9,365 nt of DNA from Gammaproteobacteria bacterium (lineage in GTDB: Bacteria; Pseudomonadota; Gammaproteobacteria; CAJXQU01). This document shows, one piece after another, positions 1 to 6,262 of the stretch (position 1 is the stretch's first letter; every line of letters starts with the position of its first letter). The notes under the pieces are model-generated. The model was not told the origin of the DNA. It ran no database searches and saw only the letters and a list, made by a program, of their open reading frames with translations. A program made the translations under genes and the position numbers. The stretch spans positions 1 through 9,365 of the forward strand of contig JALSSM010000335.1 in assembly GCA_026984275.1 (NCBI GenBank). Reading direction: 5' to 3'.

Positions 1-462
1 ACCCGGTTCTATTCCCCGCCACAGAAAGTGATCATGCGTTGGGTTGACCTGGTTCCAGCCCATGTGTGGGATCTTCAGGCGTTCTCCTGTTCTTGAATCT
101 TCTGGATCTTCCGGGAAATGTACCACCCTACCCGGAATAATACCCAGCCCATTCATGCCGCCATCTTCATCACTCCAATCCATCAGGCTTTGCAGGCCAA
201 GGCAGATACCGAAGAAAGGTTTATCCGGTATTGCAGAACGGATCACTTCATCCAGACCTTGTTCCATCAGGTTTTTCATACAATCACCGATGGCCCCTTG
301 TCCAGGAAAAATAACCCGATCGGCATTGGCGATCTCTGATGCATCGCTGGTTACGATCACTCGTTGCCGCCCTTCGGCAACGTGTTCGACCGCTTTGGAA
401 ACGGATCGCAGATTACTGCTGCCGTAATCGATGACGGCAACCGTTTGTTTTGAACCAGACAT
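1..462 (-). CDS. hisH: Imidazole glycerol phosphate synthase, glutaminase subunit HisH (3' end outside window)
   Basis: The gene reads leftwards from an ATG at 462 and is cut by the window edge after 154 codons, so about the last quarter of a usual 200-215 residue HisH is missing. It is the class I glutamine amidotransferase half of IGP synthase; it hydrolyses glutamine and passes ammonia to HisF in the fifth step of histidine synthesis. Visible landmarks are the N-terminal VAVIDYGSSNLRS, the oxyanion strand VIFPGQGA (50-57), the nucleophile elbow GICLGLQ with Cys87, and the HisH-specific IPHMGWN (131-137). The catalytic His and Glu lie in the missing part. The start overlaps the hisB stop by one base (TGATG), and an AAGGA lies about 8 bases upstream inside hisB, so translation is probably coupled. 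The start is well supported because the family begins a few residues before the ID/DYG motif. Confidence 0.95.
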   Translation of the reverse strand, partial: MSGSKQTVAVIDYGSSNLRSVSKAVEHVAEGRQRVIVTSDASEIANADRVIFPGQGAIGDCMKNLMEQGLDEVIRSAIPDKPFFGICLGLQSLMDWSDEDGGMNGLGIIPGRVVHFPEDPEDSRTGERLKIPHMGWNQVNPTHDHFLWRGIEPG

Positions 463-1055
463 CAAAGTTTTCCTTTCGTCGAAGGTAGTGTTCCCTGCAT
501 CCGCGGATCGGGTTCGACAGCCATACGCAAGGCACGACCAAATGCCTTGAAAATGGTTTCTATAATATGATGTGCGTTGCGCCCTCGAATATTATCAATG
601 TGCATGGTAACCATCGCGTGATTGACGAAACCCTGAAAAAATTCATAGAACAATTCCGTATCAAATTCACCGATCCTGGCCCGTGGAAAATCGACGTGAT
701 ATTCCAGCCCCGGACGACCGGAACAATCGATCACCACGCGTGACAAAGCCTCATCCAACGGCACATATCCGTGCCCATAACGACGAATACCTTTTTTGTC
801 ACCCAGTGCTTTTGTGAATGCTTGTCCAAGCGTGATACCAATATCTTCAACTGTGTGATGTGCATCGATCTCCAGATCACCTTTGGCCTTAATCTCGATA
901 TCCATCACACCGTGACGGGCGATCTGATCGAGCATGTGATCCAAAAATGGAATGCCAGAATCCAGTTTCGATTTACCGGTTCCATCCAGATCAATACTGA
1001 CCTGGATTTTGGTTTCATTGGTATCGCGCTTGATGCTTGCGGTGCGATTTGTCAT
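462..1055 (-). CDS. hisB: Imidazoleglycerol-phosphate dehydratase, monofunctional
   Basis: A 197-residue protein, the normal length of the stand-alone enzyme. It dehydrates imidazole glycerol phosphate to imidazole acetol phosphate (histidine pathway, cytosol) and works as a manganese-dependent 24-mer. The family's paired metal-binding signatures are both present: FLDHMLDQIARHG (37-49) and DAHHTVEDIG (64-73) in the first half, and GRNAHHIIETIFKAFGRALR (158-177) in the second, with PSTKG near the C-terminus. No N-terminal HAD phosphatase domain is present, so this is not the bifunctional enterobacterial form. The ATG at 1055 is preceded by a weak GGAT-type ribosome site. It is followed without a gap by hisH, the usual hisB-hisH order of many proteobacterial his operons, and diverges from hemF. 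Confidence 0.97.
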   Translation of the reverse strand: MTNRTASIKRDTNETKIQVSIDLDGTGKSKLDSGIPFLDHMLDQIARHGVMDIEIKAKGDLEIDAHHTVEDIGITLGQAFTKALGDKKGIRRYGHGYVPLDEALSRVVIDCSGRPGLEYHVDFPRARIGEFDTELFYEFFQGFVNHAMVTMHIDNIRGRNAHHIIETIFKAFGRALRMAVEPDPRMQGTLPSTKGKL

Positions 1056-1107
1056 CTTTTATCCATGAGCTGTTATACAATATGGCTACAATACCAGAAT
1101 CAGGAAA
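1049..1107. promoter_or_regulatory. Divergent hisB/hemF promoter region and hemF ribosome binding site
   Basis: The 61 bases between hisB and hemF must hold both promoters if each gene starts here. For hemF a TTGTCA (1049-1054) and an extended -10 TGT-TATACA (1071-1079) are 19 bases apart, slightly long. On the minus strand the same spot reads TATAAC (1077-1072), a possible hisB -10 with a poor -35. The two -10 elements therefore overlap. AGGAAA at 1102-1107 lies 9 bases before the hemF ATG and is a good ribosome site. The promoter calls are by eye only and weak; the ribosome site is firmer. Confidence 0.35.
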
Positions 1108-1116
1108 ACTAACAAA

Positions 1117-2034
1117 ATGTCAGCAACACCTTCATTAGATAAAGTAAAAGCATATCTGCTTGATTTGCAGGATCAAATCTGTACATCGCTGGAACTGGAA
1201 GACGGTGAAGCACGGTTTATGGAAGACGCCTGGGATCGGGAAGAAGGAGGTGGCGGACGTACGCGTGTACTGACGAATGGTAAAGTTTTTGAACAGGCCG
1301 GTGTCAACTTTTCGCATGTCTATGGCAACAAACTCCCACCCGCGGCGACAGCCCAACGTCCAGAACTGGCCGGACGAGATTTTCAAGCGGTCGGTGTTTC
1401 ACTGGTGATTCATCCGAACAATCCTTATGTACCGACATCACATGCCAATGTACGTTTTTTTATTGCAGAAAAACCCGGTGAAGATCCTGTCTGGTGGTTT
1501 GGTGGTGGATTTGATCTGACACCTTATTATCCTTTTGAAGAAGATGTGATCCACTGGCATCAAGTTTCAAAATCTGCCTGCGATCCTTTTGGTGAGGATG
1601 TTTATTCAAAATATAAAAAATGGTGTGATGAATATTTTTTCCTCAAACACCGAAATGAAACACGTGGTGTGGGCGGATTGTTTTTTGATGATCTGAATGA
1701 ATGGGGTTTTAAAAAGAGTTTCGAGTTTATGCAAAGCGTTGGTGATCATTATATTAAAGCCTACCAACCCATCGTCAACAAGCGCAAAGAAACACCCTTC
1801 GGTGAACGTGAACGGGACTTCCAGCTTTATCGTCGCGGGCGTTATGTGGAATTCAATCTGGTCTTCGATCGCGGGACCTTGTTTGGGTTGCAATCGGGAG
1901 GACGAACAGAATCTATTCTGATGTCGTTACCCCCGTTGGTTAAGTGGCGTTATAACTGGTCTCCAGAAAAAGGATCACCGGAAGCTGATCTGTATGAGAA
2001 CTATTTGAAGCCAAGGGACTGGTTGTCATTCTGA
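1117..2034 (+). CDS. hemF: Oxygen-dependent coproporphyrinogen III oxidase
   Basis: A 305-residue protein of normal HemF length. It converts coproporphyrinogen III to protoporphyrinogen IX by two oxidative decarboxylations, using O2 and no radical SAM cluster, in the cytosol. The family blocks occur in order: HPNNPYVPTSHANVRFF (99-115, with the conserved His109), WWFGGGFDLTPYYPF (126-140) followed by His146 and His148, KHRNETRGVGGLFFDDLNEW (177-196, with His178), RRGRYVEFNLVFDRGT (239-254) and SGGRTESILMSLPP (260-273), ending GSPEADLYENYLKPRDWL. The conserved histidines that matter in E. coli HemF are all present, so it should be active. It implies growth with oxygen. The ATG at 1117 has AGGAAA 9 bases upstream. 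It is transcribed alone, divergent from hisB, and its last 9 bases overlap the end of the convergent thioesterase gene. Confidence 0.98.
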   Translation: MSATPSLDKVKAYLLDLQDQICTSLELEDGEARFMEDAWDREEGGGGRTRVLTNGKVFEQAGVNFSHVYGNKLPPAATAQRPELAGRDFQAVGVSLVIHPNNPYVPTSHANVRFFIAEKPGEDPVWWFGGGFDLTPYYPFEEDVIHWHQVSKSACDPFGEDVYSKYKKWCDEYFFLKHRNETRGVGGLFFDDLNEWGFKKSFEFMQSVGDHYIKAYQPIVNKRKETPFGERERDFQLYRRGRYVEFNLVFDRGTLFGLQSGGRTESILMSLPPLVKWRYNWSPEKGSPEADLYENYLKPRDWLSF

Positions 2035-2466
2035 TGATACAGGAGGCAAAATCTCATAATCCACAATTTTCTTCCGGTATTCATCCGGAACACGCTTGTT
2101 AACCTGTTCAATAAAATCGAGCCAGACCACGATCCCTTTTGAAATTGCAACCGGGGTGGACTCACCGACTCTAAAAATTGCCGCCAGCATTTCAGCACTA
2201 CTATTACCGATCCGACTGATACGTGAGGCAATCTCGATCTCACAGGGATAGTGTAACTGCTGCTGAAAACTGCATTGGATATCCGCCAGAACCCAGCCTT
2301 CTTTCATATCGGTTGTATAAATAATACCCATTGCCTGTTCACAATAATCAACCCGGCCACATTCAAGGTAACGAAAAAACTCCACATTATTGATATGTCC
2401 AAGTTGATCGGCATCGTTCCAGCGCACAGGCAATTTATAAAAATGTCTGAAATCTTCACGATTCAT
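2026..2466 (-). CDS. Hotdog-fold acyl-CoA thioesterase (4HBT family)
   Basis: A 146-residue protein, the size of a single hotdog domain. The N-terminal signature RWNDADQLGHINNVEFFRYL (15-34) matches the 4HBT thioesterase pattern D-x-D-x-x-G-H-x-N-N; Asp20 aligns with the catalytic Asp17 of 4-hydroxybenzoyl-CoA thioesterase and begins the strand before the central helix. Such enzymes hydrolyse acyl-CoA thioesters as homotetramers; the acyl substrate cannot be read from the sequence. It resembles the FadM/YbgC-like single-domain group, but the HINN form fits general medium-chain thioesterases better than the Tol-Pal-linked YbgC, and no tol genes are nearby. AGAGG (2480-2476) lies 9 bases before the ATG at 2466, which fixes the start. 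It appears monocistronic. Its last 9 bases lie inside the 3' end of hemF on the other strand. Confidence 0.85.
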   Translation of the reverse strand: MNREDFRHFYKLPVRWNDADQLGHINNVEFFRYLECGRVDYCEQAMGIIYTTDMKEGWVLADIQCSFQQQLHYPCEIEIASRISRIGNSSAEMLAAIFRVGESTPVAISKGIVVWLDFIEQVNKRVPDEYRKKIVDYEILPPVSSE

Positions 2467-2484
2467 TTTACTTAACCTCTGTTC

Positions 2485-2509
2485 GGGATAAGGAAAATAC
2501 CATTATCCC
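2485..2509. repeat. Inverted repeat at the thioesterase transcription start/leader
   Basis: GGGATAA (2485-2491) and TTATCCC (2503-2509) form perfect 7-base arms around an 11-base centre. The repeat lies between the presumed thioesterase -10 box and its ribosome site, so it could be an operator or a leader hairpin. No regulator family can be assigned. Confidence 0.4.
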
Positions 2510-2514
2510 TTATA

Positions 2515-2542
2515 ATTATAGGCGTAACTGGTGCTCTGATAA
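2515..2542 (-). promoter_or_regulatory. Probable sigma70 promoter of the thioesterase gene
   Basis: Read on the minus strand, a perfect TATAAT (2520-2515) lies 16 bases downstream of TTATCA (2542-2537; 4 of 6 consensus bases). Transcription would start near 2508, about 42 bases before the thioesterase ATG. The -35 region overlaps a 6-base inverted repeat, CTCTGA (2534-2539) and TCAGAG (2549-2554). Confidence 0.45.
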
Positions 2543-2600
2543 CGTCGGTCAGAGATCCTTCACTAACGTTCAGGATGCCAAGCTTTAATTTACACAAAAT

Positions 2601-2640
2601 CTGTCATTTTGACGACTTTAGGAGGAAGAATCTCCGGAAC
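2601..2640. repeat. Degenerate dispersed-type repeat (TGTCATTTTGAC... AATCTCCGG)
   Basis: The segment beginning CTGTCATTTTGACGAC and ending GAAGAATCTCCGG has the shape of the TGTCATTYYGA...RAATCTC intergenic repeats common in environmental proteobacterial genomes. It adjoins the GTTCCCACGCT palindrome. A second TGTCATTCTGA element occurs at 3476 on the other side of tatD. Recognition is from memory of such repeats; only one full copy is visible here. Confidence 0.35.
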
Positions 2641-2649
2641 GAAGCCTTC

Positions 2650-2679
2650 CTCGTTCCCACGCTCCAGCGTGGGAACGAG
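2650..2679. repeat. Perfect palindromic repeat with CTCGTTCCCACGCT arms
   Basis: CTCGTTCCCACGCT (2650-2663) and AGCGTGGGAACGAG (2666-2679) are perfect 14-base arms with only CC between them; as a hairpin it would have at least 13 pairs closed by TCCA. It starts 5 bases beyond the tatD stop codon. Many proteobacterial genomes carry this kind of palindrome as a dispersed REP-like intergenic repeat. No T-run follows on either strand, so it is not a standard terminator, though it could protect the 3' end of the tatD mRNA. The left arm can also pair with GGAACGA at 2636-2642, giving an alternative fold. Confidence 0.75.
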
Positions 2680-2684
2680 AGTTC

Positions 2685-3446
2685 TTATGATAAGTTAAAC
2701 AATTGAACAGTATTCAGCATCGTTTTCTGTGCAATTTTTTCTTTTGATTCTGATCGTAGTTCTACAAATGTTGCTAATACTTCTGTAATAAATCCCGGCT
2801 CGTTTCGCTGATCTTTATGGACTATGTCCGGCTGATCCGGTGCATCTGTTTCGATCAGCAAGCTATCCAGTGGTAGTTCTTTGATCAGTGATCGTAATTT
2901 TTTTGCTCTCGCATATGTAACTGCGCCACCAAAGCTCAGATAATAGCCCAAATCGATTAGCTGTTTTGCTTGTTGCAAGCTGCCATTATAACTATGGATC
3001 ATACCTTTGTTGTGTCCCGTTTTTTTGATCAGATGAATAACATCTTCAACAGCACTTCTTGCATGGATGATGAGAGGTAGATCGAACTCTTTTGCAATTT
3101 CAAGTTGTGCCTGAAAAAAGATTTTTTGTTTCTCCTGATCAAGTTCGCTAAGAAAATAATCAAGGCCACATTCGCCAACGGCTACGGGTTGTTCTTTGTT
3201 TATCCATAACCTTAATTGATCAAGATGTTCAGGTTGATGCTGATCAATAAAATAAGGATGCAGGCCATAAGCTGGAAATACGTTTTCATATTGAGCAGAA
3301 CACTGTTTTGTTTTCGGCCAGGATTCTGCGGTGATAGCTGGCATGATCATGGCAATCACTCCTGCCTGTTTCGCACGTTGATAGACAGCATCACGATCTT
3401 TATCAAAACGTGTGTCATCAAAATGTACGTGTGAATCGATTAGCAT
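2685..3446 (-). CDS. TatD-family metal-dependent hydrolase (YjjV-like)
   Basis: A 253-residue TIM-barrel hydrolase of the TatD DNase family, of normal length. The metal-binding residues are all visible: His6 and His8 in IDSHVHFD, Glu92 in VGECGLDYF, His127 in LIIHAR, His150 in IHSYNGS and Asp200 in LIETDAPD. The family includes divalent-metal 3'-5' exonucleases; the exact substrate is unknown. The form of the C-terminal part (ETDAPDQPD followed by RNEP, and TMLNTVQLFNLS) is closer to the YjjV subgroup than to TatD proper, so I give no symbol. It is the last gene of the minus-strand typA-dtd-tatD run, 77 bases after dtd, and may have its own promoter. AAGG about 9 bases upstream supports the ATG at 3446. 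A strong palindromic repeat lies just beyond its stop. Confidence 0.92.
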   Translation of the reverse strand: MLIDSHVHFDDTRFDKDRDAVYQRAKQAGVIAMIMPAITAESWPKTKQCSAQYENVFPAYGLHPYFIDQHQPEHLDQLRLWINKEQPVAVGECGLDYFLSELDQEKQKIFFQAQLEIAKEFDLPLIIHARSAVEDVIHLIKKTGHNKGMIHSYNGSLQQAKQLIDLGYYLSFGGAVTYARAKKLRSLIKELPLDSLLIETDAPDQPDIVHKDQRNEPGFITEVLATFVELRSESKEKIAQKTMLNTVQLFNLS

Positions 3447-3475
3447 TTATGAAGACCTTCTGGCATACCTTATTT

Positions 3476-3506
3476 TGTCATTCTGAACTCTGGTGCGGGA
3501 TGACAG
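3476..3506. repeat. Imperfect inverted repeat TGTCATTC...GGGATGACA between dtd and tatD
   Basis: TGTCAT (3476-3481) and ATGACA (3500-3505) are inverted around an 18-base centre and extend imperfectly inwards (TTC against GGG). This resembles the ends of the common TGTCATTCC...GGAATGACA intergenic repeats, here degenerate. It occupies most of the 77-base gap between dtd and tatD and would be transcribed if the two genes share a message. Confidence 0.4.
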
Positions 3507-3523
3507 GCTTTCAAATACTGAGA

Positions 3524-3976
3524 CTACTGCCAGTTGGGTGGAACCTGCAACCAGAATGTTACCGGGCCATCGTTAGTGAGTGTGATCTGCATGTCGGCTG
3601 CAAAGCGACCAGTTTCAACCTTGTTATAAGTTGATCGGGCTTTTTCAACCAGATAATTATAGAGACGTTCACCTTCTTCCGGTGACGCGGCTGATGAAAA
3701 ACTGGGACGCATACCTTTTTGAGTATCGGCGGGGAGTGTAAATTGTGAGACGAGCAACAGACCACCGTTTACATCCGACAGGCTGAGATTCATCTTGTCC
3801 TGATCATCAACAAAGACACGATAACCCAGTAATCTTTCCAATAAACGATCGGCCTGTTTCTCCGTATCACCTTTTTCAATACCGATCAGTACCAGCAAAC
3901 CCTGCTCAATCGCACCAACCGTTTCCCCTGCAACCTCAACTTTTGCCTGTGTAACTCGTTGCAGCAATCCGATCAT
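3524..3976 (-). CDS. dtd: D-aminoacyl-tRNA deacylase
   Basis: A 150-residue protein of normal DTD length. It removes D-amino acids (and glycine mischarged on tRNA-Ala) from tRNA by attack at the aminoacyl ester, protecting translation from non-L residues; it works as a cytosolic homodimer. The two signature motifs are intact: SQFTL with Thr80, and NDGPVTFWLQV containing the Gly137-Pro138 pair whose cis-peptide rejects L-amino acids. The N-terminus (MIGLLQRVTQAKVEV) and the KGMRPSF block also match the E. coli protein closely. Its ATG overlaps the typA stop by 4 bases (ATGA), so it is probably translated by re-initiation after typA. No function-breaking change is visible. Confidence 0.97.
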   Translation of the reverse strand: MIGLLQRVTQAKVEVAGETVGAIEQGLLVLIGIEKGDTEKQADRLLERLLGYRVFVDDQDKMNLSLSDVNGGLLLVSQFTLPADTQKGMRPSFSSAASPEEGERLYNYLVEKARSTYNKVETGRFAADMQITLTNDGPVTFWLQVPPNWQ

Positions 3977-5790
3977 TTGGGTGCTCTGGATGCTCTTTTC
4001 CGCTCATTTTCTGACAGCATTTTTTTACGGATTCGGATCGCTTTTGGCGTGACTTCAACAATCTCGTCATCGTTGATAAACTCCAGTGCCTGTTCCAGAT
4101 CATAACGAATCGGTGGCGTCAGAACGATATTTTCATCGGTACCTGAGGCGCGTACATTGGTCAGTTGCTTACCTTTCAGCGGGTTCACAACCAGATCATT
4201 ATCACGCGAATGGATACCAATGATCATCCCTTCATAAACATCTTCACCATGACCAATGAACAGGCTGCCACGTTCCTGTAAATTAAACAGTGAATAACCC
4301 AGGCTTTTACCAGGGCCGATGGAGATCAACACGCCATTATTACGCTGGCCGATGCCACCCGCTTTTTCCGGACCATAATGATCAAAAGTATGATACATAA
4401 GTCCCGTCCCTGAAGTGGCTGTCATAAACTCGGTCCGAAATCCGATCAGCCCACGTGCAGGAATTTCAAAATCCAGTCTTACACGCCCCTTACCGTCAGG
4501 TGACATATCTTTCAGATCCGCTTTGCGTTCGCCAAGACGTTCCATCACTGTACCCTGATGTTGTTCTTCCACATCAATGGTCAGCCTTTCATAAGGTTCA
4601 CAAACAACGCCGTCGATTTCACGAAGGATAACCTGTGGACGACCGACCCCCAACTCGAAGCCTTCACGCCGCATGTTTTCGATCAGGATAGAAAGATGTA
4701 ATTCACCTCGACCGGAAACCAGAAAACGATTCGCATCCTCAGTCTCTTCAACACGAAGTGCGACATTGTGGATCAGTTCTTTATCCAGCCGTTCCTTGAT
4801 CTGACGACTGGTGACAAATTTTCCATCCTGACCGGCAAAAGGGGAGTTGTTGACATAAAAACTCATGCTTACCGTTGGTTCATCAACACTCAATGCTGGA
4901 AGCGCTTCGACATTGGCCGGATCACATAACGTATCAGAAATACGAATACCTTCTACACCCGTAATCGCGACAATATCTCCAGCATTGGCCTCTTCGACTT
5001 CAACCCGTTCCAGTCCATCAAAACCCAGTACCTGCATGATGCGCGCACTGCGCGTTTTGCCATGATTATCGATCAGCGTGATCGGCATACTCGGCGTTAC
5101 CTTGCCACGTGTGATTCGACCAACGCCGATGGCACCCACATAACTGGAATAATCCAATGCGCTGATCTGCATCTGGAATGTTCCTTCCGGATTAACATCC
5201 GGTGGCGAGACATGATCAACAATCGCCTGTAATAACGGCGTCATATCACCGCTGTTCACATTGGATTCCAGACCCGCATAACCTTCGATCGCTGAGGAAT
5301 AAACCACTGGAAAATCCAACTGTTCATCGGTCGCGCCCAGTTGATCAAACAGATCAAAAGTCTGATCCATGACCCAGTCCGGTCGGCTACCAGGACGGTC
5401 AATCTTGTTAATCACGACAATCGGCTTCAAACCCTGAGCAAAGGCCTTCTGTGTGACAAAACGTGTTTGCGGCATCGGGCCATCAACGGCATCTACCAGC
5501 AACAGCACCGAATCCACCATCGACAGAATACGTTCCACCTCGCCACCAAAGTCGGCATGGCCCGGCGTATCAACAATATTGATTCGGTAGTCATTCCAGT
5601 TGATCGCCGTATTCTTGGCCAGGATCGTAATACCACGTTCTTTTTCGATGTCATTACTGTCCATCACCCGACTCGGCGCTTCCGCCCGTTCACCCAGCGT
5701 ACCGGATTGTTGTAAAAGACAGTCAACGAGCGTGGTCTTTCCATGATCCACATGCGCGACAATAGCGATATTTCTGAGTTTGTCAGTCAA
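3973..5790 (-). CDS. typA: Ribosome-associated GTPase TypA/BipA
   Basis: A 605-residue translational GTPase of the EF-G/LepA superfamily, full length for the family. It binds the 70S ribosome and acts in ribosome assembly, cold and stress adaptation. Switch and nucleotide motifs are complete: AHVDHGKTT (12-20), ERGITI (51-56), DTPGHADFGGEVERI (74-88), NKIDRPGSRPDW (128-139) and SSA (165-167). Domains II, III and V and the TypA-specific C-terminal domain (NGVLISIGPGKSLGYSLF through VRASGTDENIVL) follow. The start is TTG at 5790: an in-frame TAA lies just three codons upstream, and the reading TTG-T-D-K-L-R-N-I-A-I aligns with the E. coli start M-I-E-K-L-R-N-I-A-I. No Shine-Dalgarno sequence precedes it. 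It leads the typA-dtd-tatD run and has a good TATAAT promoter about 30 bases upstream. Confidence 0.98.
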   Translation of the reverse strand: MTDKLRNIAIVAHVDHGKTTLVDCLLQQSGTLGERAEAPSRVMDSNDIEKERGITILAKNTAINWNDYRINIVDTPGHADFGGEVERILSMVDSVLLLVDAVDGPMPQTRFVTQKAFAQGLKPIVVINKIDRPGSRPDWVMDQTFDLFDQLGATDEQLDFPVVYSSAIEGYAGLESNVNSGDMTPLLQAIVDHVSPPDVNPEGTFQMQISALDYSSYVGAIGVGRITRGKVTPSMPITLIDNHGKTRSARIMQVLGFDGLERVEVEEANAGDIVAITGVEGIRISDTLCDPANVEALPALSVDEPTVSMSFYVNNSPFAGQDGKFVTSRQIKERLDKELIHNVALRVEETEDANRFLVSGRGELHLSILIENMRREGFELGVGRPQVILREIDGVVCEPYERLTIDVEEQHQGTVMERLGERKADLKDMSPDGKGRVRLDFEIPARGLIGFRTEFMTATSGTGLMYHTFDHYGPEKAGGIGQRNNGVLISIGPGKSLGYSLFNLQERGSLFIGHGEDVYEGMIIGIHSRDNDLVVNPLKGKQLTNVRASGTDENIVLTPPIRYDLEQALEFINDDEIVEVTPKAIRIRKKMLSENERKRASRAPK

Positions 5791-5821
5791 AAGGAGTTAC
5801 CGGTTTAAAAGTTAGCCGCGC

Positions 5822-5851
5822 ATTATACGTGTGCAGTGCACAAAGAGATAG
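5822..5851 (-). promoter_or_regulatory. typA: Probable typA promoter with an internal palindrome
   Basis: On the minus strand a perfect TATAAT (5827-5822) is preceded at 18 bases by CTATCT (5851-5846), a poor -35. Transcription would begin near 5815, about 25 bases before the TTG start. Between the two boxes lies the 13-base palindrome TGTGCAGTGCACA (5830-5842), placed where a repressor could block polymerase. The weak -35 would be consistent with activation or with a sequence-specific factor. The palindrome matches no operator I can name. Confidence 0.5.
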
Positions 5852-5945
5852 TTTGTCGATCGACTGTTTAAGATTTCGACACCCGAAAACCAGTCTGTTG
5901 CTTTCCTGACCGCATTCCGATACCTTGCCACAAAACTGACCAAAG

Positions 5946-6244
5946 TTAAGACCTCACACCCGCATTACCCTGAACCGCAGACTTTCCATATCACTTATCT
6001 ACCAGTTTGAAATCATGATCGACATCAGAGCTGAGATAGTAGATCAAACCAATATAATACTGCGCGGCAGAATCATTTTCTTCAGACTTAACGATCCTGT
6101 TTTGTGCGATTTTATATTTGCCATTCTGGAAAGCGACAAGTATGTCGGCTTTTTCTGAACAGGCAGAAAAAATAAACAGCCGAAGATCAATAACCAATAG
6201 CTTTTGTGGCTGGTTATCCTTTCTTTCACTTTACTCATATCCAT
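5946..6244 (-). pseudogene. Decayed Sel1-repeat lipoprotein gene
   Basis: Reading leftwards from an ATG at 6244 (or 6238) one frame gives MDMSKVKERITSHKSYWLLI and then GCLFF, a positively charged N-terminus and hydrophobic stretch. At the A6 tract (6167-6172; T6 in the coding sense) the frame must shift: adding one T gives GCLFFSACSEKADIL, a good lipobox with Cys. The new frame continues FQNGKYKIAQNRIV and then AAQYYIGLIYYLSSDVDHDF, a recognisable Sel1 (TPR-like) repeat. It stops at TGA (5993-5991) exactly where Sel1 repeats have Trp, and beyond it reads YGKSAVQGNAG, the normal end of the repeat (KW-Y-x-K-A-A-x-Q-G-N-A). A further shift near 5950 gives LNFGQFCGK, resembling the start of a second repeat, to about 5920. 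Three lesions make it a relic, not a sequencing slip alone. When intact it was probably an outer-membrane or periplasmic Sel1 lipoprotein. Confidence 0.7.
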
Positions 6245-6262
6245 ATTGTTTCTGTTGAACTT

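Noticed and set aside
462..1055. Possible bifunctional HisB (phosphatase plus dehydratase)
   Set aside because: The protein has only 197 residues and starts directly with the dehydratase fold; there is no HAD domain or DxD motif upstream, where hemF begins on the other strand.
771..1112. Plus-strand open frame opposite hisB, and similar antisense frames opposite typA, hemF and tatD
   Set aside because: Their translations show no family motifs and they lie wholly across strongly supported genes; they are by-products of codon usage.
2041..2052. ACAGGAGGCAAAA just after hemF as a ribosome site for a further plus-strand gene
   Set aside because: No start codon at a suitable distance opens a credible frame there, and the region is the coding strand complement of the well-supported thioesterase gene.
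2650..2679. Palindrome after tatD as an intrinsic terminator
   Set aside because: Neither side has a T-run in the transcript sense, and the loop is only 2-4 bases; its perfect symmetry and familiar sequence fit a dispersed repeat better.
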